From the NCBI GenBank assembly GCA_035569235.1, contig DATMND010000299.1:1-64000 (forward strand): a stretch of DNA of 64,000 nt, read 5' to 3'. The notes under the pieces were generated by a model, which worked only from the letters and a program-made list of their open reading frames with translations, did not search any database and was not told where the DNA came from. Origin of the DNA: JAMXLO01 sp035569235. GTDB taxonomy: Bacteria > Pseudomonadota > Alphaproteobacteria > Acetobacterales > Acetobacteraceae. Below are positions 17,411 to 26,309 of this stretch, one piece after another (position 1 is the first letter of the stretch; each line of letters starts with the position of its first letter). Both the position numbers and the translations under genes were made by a program.

Positions 17411-19024
17411 ATGCAGGCGGATTTCATCATCGTCGGCGCGGGCTCGGCTGGCTGCGTGCTGGCCAATCGGCTGACCGAGGATCCCAACACGAAGGTCCTG
17501 CTGATCGAGGCCGGCGGGCGCGACAGGAATCCGCTGATCCATGTGCCCGCAGGCTTCATGAAGATGCTCGATCACCCCACCCTGACCTGGAAGTACCGTG
17601 CCGAGCCGGACCCCGGCACCAACGGACGCGCCATCGTCTACACGCGCGGTCGGGTGATCGGGGGTTCTTCCTCGATCAATGGGATGATCTATATTCGCGG
17701 CCAACCCGAGGACTACGACCACTGGGCGCAACTCGGCAACCGTGGCTGGTCATGGGACGATTGCCTGCCGTTCTTCCGCAAGGCCGAACGCTGGGAGGGT
17801 GAAGGCAGCGCGGCGCGCGGCAAGGATGGGCCGCTGTTCACGTCCCCAACGGACCGGCCGGCAATCTGCGCGACAGTGATCGAGGCCGGCAAACAGCTCG
17901 GCCTTGAATACCGCGAGGACGTCAACGACCTGCCGCCCGGCGCGGGCAACAGTGTCGGATGGTGCCAGCAGACCCGCGGCGGCCGCCGCCGCGCCAGCAC
18001 CGCGCGCACCTATCTGCGGCCGGCGTTGAAACGGCCGAACCTTCAACTCATAACCGATGCGTTGGTCCACCGGGTTTTGTTTGACGGCAAGCGAGCAACC
18101 GGTATTGAGTTTTCGCGCGACGGTGTCGCCGAGCGGGCCGAAGCCGTACGGGAGGTGATCCTGTCGGCAGGCGCAGTCGGCTCGCCGCACATCCTGCAAT
18201 TGTCGGGCGTCGGCGACCCCGAGCATCTGACGAACATCGGCGTGCCCGTCGTGCATGAGTTGCGCGGCGTCGGTCGCAACATGCAGGACCACTATGTGGC
18301 ACGCGTCACCTATCGCATCGTCGGCGCGCAGACCGCCAACGAGCGATCACGCGGCCTGCCGTTTGCCGCCGAGGTCATGCGCTGGCTGTTCAACGGCAAA
18401 GGCATGCTGAGCTACAGCCCCTCGATCGTCGCTGCCTCGGTCAAGGTGCTGGAGAGTTCGGCGACGCCCGATATGCAATGCACGTTTGCGCCGGGCAGCC
18501 TCAAGGATGGCCAGATGGGTGAACTCGAGCGGACGCCCGGTCTGAGCGCAGGCGCTTGGCAGATGCGGCCCTTGTCGCGCGGTTATGTCGAGGCGAAATC
18601 GAACCGTCCCGGCGAGGCCCCGGCGATCAACCCGCGCTACCTGTCGGACGAAACCGACCGGCGCGCCATCATCGGCGGGCTGCGATTTGCACGGCAGATT
18701 TTCGCCGCACCCGCGCTGAAGAAGTTCGTCCGGGACGAGAGCCTGCCCGGTACTCACATCCAGACGGACGACGAGCTGCTCGATTACGCGCGACGCAACG
18801 GCGGCACGTGCTATCATGCCAGTTGCACCTGCATGATGGGTCTGCATCCGATGAGCGTCGTCGATAACGAGTTACGTGTTCACGGCATCGATGGGCTGCG
18901 AGTGATCGATGCCTCGGTGATGCCGGCCGTCACCTCGACCAACACCAACGCGCCGACGATCATGATCGCCGAACAGGGTGCGGCGATGATAAAAGGCGCG
19001 GCGCGGCAAAAACTGGCGGCGTAG
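17411..19024 (+). CDS. GMC-family flavin oxidoreductase (choline dehydrogenase-like)
   Basis: 537 residues, normal for the family, with GTGGAGGAGCG just before the ATG as ribosome binding site. The N-terminal FAD motif is FIIVGAGSAGCVLANRL with E36 closing the fold, followed by GGSSSINGMIYIRG, the GMC signature 1 region. GMC signature 2 is around SAGAVGSPHILQLSG. The catalytic His is in YHASCTCMMG and the Asn pair in TSTNTNAP. These enzymes oxidise primary or secondary alcohols, often in the cytosol with electrons passed to the respiratory chain. The CmcJ-like gene follows 139 bases on and is probably in the same operon. The exact alcohol cannot be read from the sequence. Confidence 0.9.
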   Translation: MQADFIIVGAGSAGCVLANRLTEDPNTKVLLIEAGGRDRNPLIHVPAGFMKMLDHPTLTWKYRAEPDPGTNGRAIVYTRGRVIGGSSSINGMIYIRGQPEDYDHWAQLGNRGWSWDDCLPFFRKAERWEGEGSAARGKDGPLFTSPTDRPAICATVIEAGKQLGLEYREDVNDLPPGAGNSVGWCQQTRGGRRRASTARTYLRPALKRPNLQLITDALVHRVLFDGKRATGIEFSRDGVAERAEAVREVILSAGAVGSPHILQLSGVGDPEHLTNIGVPVVHELRGVGRNMQDHYVARVTYRIVGAQTANERSRGLPFAAEVMRWLFNGKGMLSYSPSIVAASVKVLESSATPDMQCTFAPGSLKDGQMGELERTPGLSAGAWQMRPLSRGYVEAKSNRPGEAPAINPRYLSDETDRRAIIGGLRFARQIFAAPALKKFVRDESLPGTHIQTDDELLDYARRNGGTCYHASCTCMMGLHPMSVVDNELRVHGIDGLRVIDASVMPAVTSTNTNAPTIMIAEQGAAMIKGAARQKLAA

Positions 19025-19163
19025 CAAGTGCGGCCGCCGAGCACCGGCGTGGCTCAAGGCAGTTTTGCAAAATGCCCGATGCCACCTAGGATGTCAGCCT
19101 GAGCCGCGACGGGTTGCGGCCCGGAGCGGCAATCGCCCAACCATCCGCTGGAGGAGCCAGCCC

Positions 19164-19985
19164 ATGCCACTCGACATCATGCCGACCGTCCGAACCGTCA
19201 CCGCGACGCTGCACTACCTGAAGCGTGGCAGCGAAAAACCCGCGCGCTACGTCTCCGATCCGCCGCCCGGTGTGGCACGATGGAACGGCATCGATGATCC
19301 GCATGACGTGAGGATCGAGGATGCTCGCGGCCATCAAGCAGATTTCACCCTCGATCGCAACGGTTTCGCGCTGATCAAGGCGCCGACCGCGGTACGGGAC
19401 TTCTACTCCGAAGACCAGATAAAGCAGGTTTACTACCCCGAGGTCGCGCACCTGCTGCGCGAGACGCTCGGCGCCAGCCGCGTCTTCGTGTTTGACCACA
19501 ACGTGCGGAACGCGGGGCGGTCCGGAATGGCCGAGCCATCGCGCCGGGTGCACAACGATCACACGGTCAATTCTGCGCCCCGCCGCGTGCGTGACCATCT
19601 GGGTGCTGACGCGCCCGAACTGCTGAAACACCGTTTTGGTGTCGTCAACGTCTGGCGGCCCGTCCGCGGCCCGGTGCTGGATTCACCGCTCGCGCTGTGC
19701 GATGCGCGCAGCTTCACCGACGACGACCTCATCGCGAGCGATCTCGTGTACAATCATGTCCGCGGTGAAACATCCTCGGTCGCTTACCGGCCCGACCATC
19801 GCTGGTACTACTTCTCCGAGATGCAGACCGACGAAGTCGTGCTGATCCGTGTGCACGACAGCGCCACCGACGGCCGCGCGCGGCTCTCATTCCACACGTC
19901 GTTCGACAATCCGCTTGCGTCCGGTGCACCGCCGCGCGAGAGCATCGAGGTGCGCAGCCTGGTGTTCTTCCCACCCGGCGCCTAA
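19164..19985 (+). CDS. CmcJ/NvfI-type non-heme iron oxygenase-like protein
   Basis: 273 residues from the ATG at 19164, which has GGAGGAG nine bases before it; the longer frame from 19065 is not supported. The sequence has the family landmarks: ATLHYLKRGSEKPARYVSDP at the start, VFVFDHNVRN, a HNDHT motif (about residue 130; the paired His/Asp would be iron ligands), and WRPVRGPVLDSPLALCD. The C-terminal HTSFDNPL segment carries the third His. Relatives are 2-oxoglutarate/Fe(II)-type hydroxylases acting on small molecules or natural products. Its place after the GMC oxidase suggests sequential oxidation of one substrate. Enzyme class is likely; substrate is unknown. Confidence 0.85.
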   Translation: MPLDIMPTVRTVTATLHYLKRGSEKPARYVSDPPPGVARWNGIDDPHDVRIEDARGHQADFTLDRNGFALIKAPTAVRDFYSEDQIKQVYYPEVAHLLRETLGASRVFVFDHNVRNAGRSGMAEPSRRVHNDHTVNSAPRRVRDHLGADAPELLKHRFGVVNVWRPVRGPVLDSPLALCDARSFTDDDLIASDLVYNHVRGETSSVAYRPDHRWYYFSEMQTDEVVLIRVHDSATDGRARLSFHTSFDNPLASGAPPRESIEVRSLVFFPPGA

Positions 19986-20072
19986 GAAGCTCACGCCGAC
20001 AATGCGGGGGTTGGCTCAATCGACGCAACTGCCCCAGCCTCCGTCCCCGGCGTTCGAGAGGCAACTCCAGGG

Positions 20073-20660
20073 GTGCCACCGGTGAGCATGCTCGCGCCGT
20101 TCAGAATCACCATCTGCGGCATCGAGGAGCTGGCCGGCCACTGCGACGGCAATGTCAGCCACATTATCTCAATCCTGGATCCGGAATGGCCAGTACCCGA
20201 GGCGTTTGGCGCCTTTGGGGAGCACGCAAGGCTCGAGCTCCGCTTCCATGACATCATCGACAAGCAAGATGCCGACATGATTGCGCCTCGGCATGAACAC
20301 GTCGCGGCGCTTCTCTCGTTCGGGTGCAGATTGTTGGAGGAGCCGCAAGCGGACGTGCATCTCCTCGTCCACTGTCACGCTGGTGTTTCCAGATCCACTG
20401 CCTCGATGGCGCTGATCCTCGCCCAGACTCTGCCTGACTTGGCGGCCGGTCGAATCTTTGAAGAAGTGCTGCGCATCCGCCCGCAGGCATGGCCGAACTT
20501 GCGCATCCTTGAGCTGGGCGATACCCAATTGAACCGACGCGGCGAGTTGGTTGCCGCGGCAGCTGGGATCTACCGGACGCAGCTCCATAGGCGGCAGTAT
20601 CTAGTCGAGCAGATGCGGTCTGGCGGCCGGGGACGAGAGATCGAGGCAGCAGCCAGCTGA
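20073..20660 (+). CDS. Cys-based protein phosphatase (dual-specificity/tyrosine type)
   Basis: Up to 195 residues; the GTG at 20082 or ATG at 20088 is an equally plausible start because CAGGGG sits ten bases before 20082. The P-loop HCHAGVSRST contains catalytic Cys (101 from the first start) and Arg (107), the C-x5-R phosphatase signature. The upstream acidic loop (RFHDIID) offers a general-acid Asp. The rest is a compact alpha/beta fold with no extra domain. It is a small cytoplasmic phosphatase, most like bacterial dual-specificity phosphatases. Its position inside a catabolic cluster without a visible kinase is unexplained; it may simply share a promoter. Confidence 0.82.
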   Translation: MPPVSMLAPFRITICGIEELAGHCDGNVSHIISILDPEWPVPEAFGAFGEHARLELRFHDIIDKQDADMIAPRHEHVAALLSFGCRLLEEPQADVHLLVHCHAGVSRSTASMALILAQTLPDLAAGRIFEEVLRIRPQAWPNLRILELGDTQLNRRGELVAAAAGIYRTQLHRRQYLVEQMRSGGRGREIEAAAS

Positions 20661-20704
20661 CGCGATCCCGGCGTACCGGATTGTGATCCAGGAAAGAACG
20701 ACCC

Positions 20705-21877
20705 ATGAAAATCGTCAAAGTGTCCGCGATTCCGATGTCGGCACCCGTTCCGCAGGAAAGGCGTCACCGCACCGACCTTGGAACCAAGATCAAGAGCGAC
20801 GCAACACTCATCCGCGTCGAGACAGACAACGGGCTCACCGGCATCGGCGCGGCTCTCGGCACGCCACCGATCGTCGCGGCCATCGTCGAGCACGAGCTCG
20901 CTGCGGAATGCGTTGGCGAGGACCCGATGTTCTCCGAACGCATCTACGAGAAGATGTATAATGGCTCACGCAGCAGGCCAGCGCTCGAACGTGGCATCAC
21001 ACAGGCCGATGAAAGCCGGCGCCGGGGCGTGATCATGGAAGCGATTGCCGGCGTCGACATCGCGGTGTGGGACGCGAAGGCGCAGGCGCTCGGCATTCCG
21101 CTCTACCAGGCACTCGGTGCGGTGCGCAGCTCTGTGCGTGGTTATGCCAGTGGCGGTTGGGCGCCCGGCGACGAGGCTGAGGCGGAACTCGCGGGATACG
21201 CTGCCAGGGGCTTCACTGCCGCCAAGATGCGCGTGGTCGGCCGAGACGGCTTTTCCATCGCCAACTGCGTGCGCAGGGTGAAGGCGGCCCGCCGCGGGCT
21301 TGGCCCCAACGTCGAACTGATGGTCGACGCGCACGGCTCGCTTGAGGTCGCAACCGCGATCAAACTGGCGAGGGAGCTGGAGCCCTACGACATCGCCTGG
21401 TTCGAGGAGCCGGTCTCGCCGGATGATCACGCCGGCCAAGCCGAGGTGCGCCGTTCGACGATAATCCCTATTGCCTCGGGAGAACGCGAGTTCACTCGGT
21501 TCGACTTCCAGGATCTGCTTGAGCGCCGTGCTCTCGATATCGCGCAGCCGGACGTCGCCCGCGCCGGCGGCATGACGGAGATCCGGCGTATTGCAGCACT
21601 GACCTCGGCGCACGGTGTGCGTCTGGCGCCGCACGCCTGGGGCAGTGGGGTGCTGTTCGCGGCGAGCATCCACGTTGCGATGGCAGCCCCCAACTGCCAC
21701 ATCCTCGAGGTGACCCAAGGCTACATGCCGATGATGTGGGAACTCTTCAACGAGTCATTCGACATCCGCCAGGACGGCATGGTGCATGCGCCGGACCGGC
21801 CGGGCCTCGGCTTCACCATGTGCGCGGATGCGCTGGAACGGTTCCGTTATGTCGACGGGCCTGAGTTCGAGTTCTAG
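20705..21877 (+). CDS. Mandelate racemase/muconate lactonizing enzyme family protein
   Basis: 390 residues with AGGAAAG nine bases before the ATG. The capping domain covers about 1-125. The barrel follows with Lys in AAKMRV, three metal ligands Asp in VDAHG, Glu in FEEP and Glu in SGER, and a catalytic His near PHAWGSG. The KxK/His pair is typical for racemases and dehydratases of sugar acids in this superfamily. Which acid is used cannot be derived; neighbours (GMC oxidase, CmcJ-like oxygenase, MmgE/PrpD) suggest breakdown of a hydroxy-acid. It lies 44 bases after the phosphatase gene, so it is probably the last gene of that operon; a palindromic repeat follows the stop. Confidence 0.9.
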   Translation: MKIVKVSAIPMSAPVPQERRHRTDLGTKIKSDATLIRVETDNGLTGIGAALGTPPIVAAIVEHELAAECVGEDPMFSERIYEKMYNGSRSRPALERGITQADESRRRGVIMEAIAGVDIAVWDAKAQALGIPLYQALGAVRSSVRGYASGGWAPGDEAEAELAGYAARGFTAAKMRVVGRDGFSIANCVRRVKAARRGLGPNVELMVDAHGSLEVATAIKLARELEPYDIAWFEEPVSPDDHAGQAEVRRSTIIPIASGEREFTRFDFQDLLERRALDIAQPDVARAGGMTEIRRIAALTSAHGVRLAPHAWGSGVLFAASIHVAMAAPNCHILEVTQGYMPMMWELFNESFDIRQDGMVHAPDRPGLGFTMCADALERFRYVDGPEFEF

Positions 21878-21937
21878 CGGCCTTAGGGTCCGCTGCGGAA
21901 TAAGCGCTCCAAATGGCGCAACTGCCGAACCCCCCAT

Positions 21938-22016
21938 GGTCATGGCCGGACCTGACCCGGCCATCTCCACCAGCATCGGTCGCGCGACAGATGGCCGGGA
22001 CAGTCCGGCCATGACG
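21938..22016. repeat. Intergenic palindromic element
   Basis: Arms GGTCATGGCCGGACCTGACC (from 21938, ending at 21966) and 21989-22016 are near-perfect reverse complements, core TCATGGCCGG...CCGGCCATCT, with a 22-base loop. It belongs to the same dispersed family as 5826-5913. It sits between the convergent ends of the racemase-family gene and the MmgE/PrpD gene, where a hairpin could end both transcripts. Confidence 0.8.
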
Positions 22017-22058
22017 ATCCTTACATCGACGGCCCACGACGCTACCTAAAGGCTTCCG

Positions 22059-23408
22059 TCATGAGCGCCCATGGCGGCGGCACAGTGTCGTCAGCACGTC
22101 GGCACTGTCCCAGGTCTCGCAGCGATCGACCGCCTGTTCGACCAGCATCACACCATCTGGGGTCAGCACCGTCCCAGCGAGCTCACGAAACTTGTCGCGC
22201 AGCTCCGTCTCGGCAAACGGTTGCTGAAAGTCGCCTCGATGGCTGTCGCAGGCATGGGTAGCGCTGCGGCTGTCGCTAAGAACAACCGTCACACGAGCTG
22301 GCCGCAGGCGCGGCGCCACCGCGCTCATCGCCGGGTCCTCCGCGACCGTGACACGATGGCGCAGCGCCACGATGGCGGGATCGTGCACTGCCGAATCATC
22401 AAGGGCACTGTGTCCCGCATGCCCCCGCACCGCCATCGCGGCAGCGGCATGCGGCAGCGAGTATTTTGAGGCGAAGAAGTTCGGCGGGTCCGGATTGCGC
22501 ATGACAGCGGCAAACCCATAGGTGGCGATATCGATATGAGCGATCTCCTCTGGTCGTGGTCGCAACTCGGCCAGAGCCCGTTGCAGGCAATCGAGCGCCG
22601 GATGGATCGGATTGCAGCATGCGTAGAGGCGAAAGTAGTTACGCGTGATGTGCCACGTCGAGCCCAGACCGTCCAACAGGCCCTCGGAGGTGAAGCCACT
22701 GCCGACCAGCTGGCCCAGCGCCTGCTCGATCGCATCGTTCTGCGCCTCGAAACCGGCAAGGGCCAGCTCGGGCGCCAGCGCGGAGGCAAAGCCGCTCATT
22801 CCTCCGGCGACGTTCAAGGCGGTCGCACCGGCCACCGCGTTGGTATAGCCGGGCGTCAGCAGCAGCGTCGTCGCAATGCGCATAGCACGACTGATCCCGG
22901 CCGCATCGAGGCCGCGCAGGCGTGCGCCCGCCGCCGCCGCCGCCAACAGCGAAACCTGTCCGTTCTGGTGCGCCAGGGGCCGCGGCGTGAACCCACCGGC
23001 GAGGCGTGCCGCAACATCGTAGCCGAGCAGAAGAGCCGTCAGCATATCGCGGCCGGTGCTGCGCGCCTGCTCGCCAACCGCCAACACCCCAGGAAGTACC
23101 TGCATGGCTGCCTGACCCGAGACGAGCCGCAGGCCCTCGCAAAGTTCGATCGACCGCCCAGCGATGCCGTTCAGCAGCGCGGCGGTGCGCGGATCCTGTG
23201 ACGGCCAGCCGCTTGCATAGACCGTGGCGCCGCTGCCGGCGCCGAGCCGTTCGCGCAGTTGTCGAACCTCGGGCCGCTCTGCGCCGGCCAGGATCACACC
23301 GAGCGTATCAAGCAGCACGAGCCTGGTGTGATGTTGTACCGACGGAGGGACGTCCTCCCATTGCGTTGCGGCGACAAATGCCGCTAGCTCTTCGATCTGC
23401 CGTGCCAC
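22059..23408 (-). CDS. MmgE/PrpD family protein
   Basis: 449 residues, typical length, starting at GTG 23408 with GGGGAG nine bases before it. The family pattern is clear: an N-terminal helical domain (RQIEELAAFVAATQWEDVP), LLDTLGVILAGAERPEVRQL, RSIELCEG, and a C-terminal ITRNYFRLYACCNPIHPALD (KxYxxCxxxHPALD in the family). PrpD is 2-methylcitrate dehydratase; most members outside the propionate pathway have unknown or different dehydratase/isomerase substrates, e.g. iminodisuccinate epimerases. No prpB or prpC is present nearby, so 2-methylcitrate is not implied. Divergent from the TauD gene, with which it shares an 88-base promoter region. Confidence 0.88.
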   Translation of the reverse strand: MARQIEELAAFVAATQWEDVPPSVQHHTRLVLLDTLGVILAGAERPEVRQLRERLGAGSGATVYASGWPSQDPRTAALLNGIAGRSIELCEGLRLVSGQAAMQVLPGVLAVGEQARSTGRDMLTALLLGYDVAARLAGGFTPRPLAHQNGQVSLLAAAAAGARLRGLDAAGISRAMRIATTLLLTPGYTNAVAGATALNVAGGMSGFASALAPELALAGFEAQNDAIEQALGQLVGSGFTSEGLLDGLGSTWHITRNYFRLYACCNPIHPALDCLQRALAELRPRPEEIAHIDIATYGFAAVMRNPDPPNFFASKYSLPHAAAAMAVRGHAGHSALDDSAVHDPAIVALRHRVTVAEDPAMSAVAPRLRPARVTVVLSDSRSATHACDSHRGDFQQPFAETELRDKFRELAGTVLTPDGVMLVEQAVDRCETWDSADVLTTLCRRHGRS

Positions 23409-23496
23409 CGCAAGTCTCCCCTCTGCCGAACGAAATTGACAGTCTTCGTATGGCGGATCACGGTCGAGCAGAAAAGACGATCGAGGAGGATGGCAA

Positions 23497-24471
23497 ATGG
23501 TCTCGTCGCGTCAGCCTATTGCCGGCACCAATACACCGGAGCCCATCGAAGTCGTTCCCCTGACCCTTCACATCGGTGCGGAGATCAGAGGCGTTGATCT
23601 CACCCAGCTACTGCCGCCGGAGCAACTGAAGGCGGTACGGGACGCCTTCCTGAAGTGGAAGGTCATTTTCTTTCGCGACCAAAATCTCGATCACGCGCAG
23701 CACGTCGCCATGGCGCGCCAGTTCGGCGAACCGACGATCGGTCATGCGGTGTTCGGGCATGTCGAAGGCCATCCCGAGATCTATTCGGTCGCCAAGAACC
23801 GGACCGCGAACGCGAAATACGAGGCGATGATGGTAACGCCTTGGTACGGCTGGCACACGGACGTCACAGCGGCGGTGAATCCGCCGTGCGCCTCCATCCT
23901 GCGGGGCGTAACGATACCGCCATATGGCGGGGATACGTTCTGGACCAATCTCGTCGCCGCCTACGCCGGTCTATCGGAACCGATGCGCGCGTTCGTTGAC
24001 GGGTTGCGCGGCATTCACGCCTTCGAGCCGCGCGGCGATGGCAAGGCGGGGAGTAAATACAATGAGCGCGTAAAACGCCGCGCTCTGAAGAGCGAGCATC
24101 CGCTTGTGACGGTCCATGCCGAGACCGGGGAGCGCGTTCTGTTCGCCAGCCCGTCTTTCCTCAAGTCCGTGGTGGGGCTCACTCCGCGGGAAAGTGCCAA
24201 GATACTCGAGATTCTGTGGGAGCACGCTGTTCGTCCCGAATACACGGTGCGCTTCAAATGGAACCCGGGCGACATCGCCTTCTGGGACAATCGCTCGACC
24301 GCGCACCTGGCGCCGCGGGATATCTTTCAATCTGACTTCGACCGCCAGCTTTATCGGATCACGCTGGTGGGTGAGCCGCTGGTCGGCGTCGATGGTCAGT
24401 CGTCCCGGTCCATCGAGGGCGTGCTGATCCGATCGGCAGCCGAGGAACTGCAGATGTTGGCAGCGGAGTAA
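23497..24471 (+). CDS. TauD/TfdA-family 2-oxoglutarate-dependent dioxygenase
   Basis: 324 residues; the ATG at 23497 has GAGGAGG about eight bases before it. The iron-binding facial triad is visible: H120-x-D122 in GWHTDVTAAV and H270 in NRSTAHLAPRD. The Arg for 2-oxoglutarate is in FDRQLYRITLVG (283/287). The N-terminal HIGAEIRGVDLTQLLP is characteristic of the TauD/TfdA branch, whose members cleave taurine, aryloxyalkanoates or similar by hydroxylation. The luciferase-like gene begins 17 bases after its stop, so the two likely work together on one substrate. Confidence 0.92.
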   Translation: MVSSRQPIAGTNTPEPIEVVPLTLHIGAEIRGVDLTQLLPPEQLKAVRDAFLKWKVIFFRDQNLDHAQHVAMARQFGEPTIGHAVFGHVEGHPEIYSVAKNRTANAKYEAMMVTPWYGWHTDVTAAVNPPCASILRGVTIPPYGGDTFWTNLVAAYAGLSEPMRAFVDGLRGIHAFEPRGDGKAGSKYNERVKRRALKSEHPLVTVHAETGERVLFASPSFLKSVVGLTPRESAKILEILWEHAVRPEYTVRFKWNPGDIAFWDNRSTAHLAPRDIFQSDFDRQLYRITLVGEPLVGVDGQSSRSIEGVLIRSAAEELQMLAAE

Positions 24472-24488
24472 CAGCCGGAGCCCCGAAC

Positions 24489-25433
24489 GTGCGCTTTGGC
24501 TTCTACCTCCCTACCCGAGGCCCTACCGCCACGCGCGAGGGCGTTCTCGCCCTGGCACGGGAAGGCGAACGTCTCGGACTGCACTCCGCAATGATCGCGG
24601 ACCACATCGTCTTCCCGGTGGAAAGCGAGTCCGTCTATCCGTATACGGTGGATCGCAAGCATCCCGGTGGCGGCGATGCACTGGAGACTTTCTCCATTCT
24701 TGGCGTGGTGGCCGGCGCGACGGAGCGGCTGCGCCTCGTTACCTCCGTGCTGGTATTGCCGTATCGGAACCCGGTACTGACCGCGAAGATGGTGGCATCC
24801 CTCGATGTGCTGTCTGGCGGGCGCGTGACACTGGGCGTCGGCGTTGGCTGGTTGAAAGAGGAATTCGAGGCTCTGGACAGCCCGGACTTCAACCGACGCG
24901 GCGCCGTCACGGATGAATGGATCGCTATCTTCAAACAACTCTGGAGCGAATCGCCCGCCAGCTTCACCGGCCAGCACTACAGATACTCCAACATTCGCGC
25001 GGAACCATTCCCATTGCAGCAGCCGCACCCGCCGATCTGGATCGGCGGCCACTCCCGCGCCGCATTACGTCGTGCCGCGCGGCACGGTGACGGCTGGCAC
25101 CCCGTCGGAGCGATAGCCGCCTCGCCGCTTCCGCCGCAGGAAATGCGCGAGCATTTGAATACATTGCGACACCTGACCGAGGCCGAGGGGCGCGATTTTT
25201 CAGCGCTCACCATCTCATACAAGGCGCCGCTGTATGACACCGCTATCCCGGATCGCGACGGTACCCGCCGAACCTTTTCCGGCAACCCGGAGGACATCGC
25301 CGGCGACATCCGTACCTTCGCCGCCATCGGCGTGCACGAGTTGATTCTTGATTTCCGCGGCGAGTCAATCGCCGAGAGCATCGCGCGCCTGCAACGCTTC
25401 GCCGCCGAGGTGATGCCGCTGGTGGGCGAATAG
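24489..25433 (+). CDS. Luciferase-like (LLM) F420/FMN-dependent oxidoreductase, TIGR03619-like
   Basis: 314 residues, GTG start with CCGGAGCCCCGAAC in front. N-terminal RFGFYLPTRGPTATREGVLALAREGERLG and a barrel with TSVLVLPYRNPVLTAKMVASLDVLSGGRVTLGVGVGW are the family hallmark; the last segment contains the cis-peptide flavin loop region. HPPIWIGGHSRAALRRAARHGDGW is the C-terminal flavin-contact element. Members use FMNH2 or F420H2; F420 is uncommon in alphaproteobacteria, so FMN may be more likely here. Tight spacing after TauD/TfdA suggests both belong to one oxidative pathway. Substrate unknown. Confidence 0.88.
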   Translation: MRFGFYLPTRGPTATREGVLALAREGERLGLHSAMIADHIVFPVESESVYPYTVDRKHPGGGDALETFSILGVVAGATERLRLVTSVLVLPYRNPVLTAKMVASLDVLSGGRVTLGVGVGWLKEEFEALDSPDFNRRGAVTDEWIAIFKQLWSESPASFTGQHYRYSNIRAEPFPLQQPHPPIWIGGHSRAALRRAARHGDGWHPVGAIAASPLPPQEMREHLNTLRHLTEAEGRDFSALTISYKAPLYDTAIPDRDGTRRTFSGNPEDIAGDIRTFAAIGVHELILDFRGESIAESIARLQRFAAEVMPLVGE

Positions 25434-25603
25434 TCCCAGTCAACCGATCTTGCACGTTCGACCAGAACCCGGTGATCGACCTGCCGCGGACGGCGAACAC
25501 GGCGAGTTACTGCACCTCCGCGAAGACGACGAGCTGCGACTGACACGTGCCTTACGGCCGGGACAAACCCTGCCAAGACGTGCCGCGTAATCGAACCGGC
25601 TCG

Positions 25604-26296
25604 TCATCTGGCATCGATCAGCATCTGCGCCAACTCGTCCGGCGTGCTGAGCGTCGGATAATGTCCGGTGTCGAGTTCCAGCCATCTGGCGCCAAGGCGA
25701 GCAGCGGCACGGCGCTGATGCGCCTCGCCTGGGTTGGGCGCCTGACGGCACCAGATCACGGTTGCCTTCCAACTCTGATCCCAGAAGTCGGTCAGCTTCA
25801 CCGGAATCTCCGAGCACCCGATCGGATGCGGGGTGTAGCGATCGAGCACCCACACCCGCGTCGTCGGATCCAAATCGGCGAAAAGTCCCTTCTCGGCGTC
25901 CTCGTGCGACGGCGCATAGGCGAGCCCCGGCGGGACGGGAGTCGTGCGCCTCACGATGTCACGCGTGCGTTCGCCGTTGAACAACGCCAGGGCATCAACC
26001 AGCACCAGGCGTGCGACCCGGTGCCGCATCCTCTCCGCCGCACCGCAGACCACCATGCCGCCCGAGCTGGTGCCGACCAGCACAACATCGCGCAAATCCT
26101 CGTAAAACAGCAGGTCGGCGATTTCCGCGACATAGGTCGATATATCAATACCCGGGCGCAGCTGATGGCGACGCTCGGCGCAGCCATCCATGGTCGGTGC
26201 AAACACCGTGTGGCTTGCGGAGCGCAGACGTGTGGCGACACGCTGCCAGATCCAGCCACCCTGATAGGATCCGTGCACCAGAACGAACGTTGTCAT
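25604..26296 (-). CDS. Alpha/beta hydrolase
   Basis: 230 residues. The ATG at 26296 is taken as start because AAAGGA precedes it and the protein begins with TTFVLVHGSYQGGWIW, the first strand and HG oxyanion element of the fold. The nucleophile Ser sits in VLVGTSSGGMVV (G-x-S-x-G). An acidic residue follows about 110 residues later, and the catalytic His is in LDTGHYPTLSTP near the C-terminus. Best overall match is the salicylate-esterase/hydroxynitrile-lyase-like plant-type group often annotated as alpha/beta hydrolase. It follows the amidase by 13 bases on the same strand, so it is probably the last gene of that operon and could hydrolyse a product of it. Confidence 0.85.
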   Translation of the reverse strand: MTTFVLVHGSYQGGWIWQRVATRLRSASHTVFAPTMDGCAERRHQLRPGIDISTYVAEIADLLFYEDLRDVVLVGTSSGGMVVCGAAERMRHRVARLVLVDALALFNGERTRDIVRRTTPVPPGLAYAPSHEDAEKGLFADLDPTTRVWVLDRYTPHPIGCSEIPVKLTDFWDQSWKATVIWCRQAPNPGEAHQRRAAARLGARWLELDTGHYPTLSTPDELAQMLIDAR

Positions 26297-26309
26297 TGCG
26301 AGTAATCCT

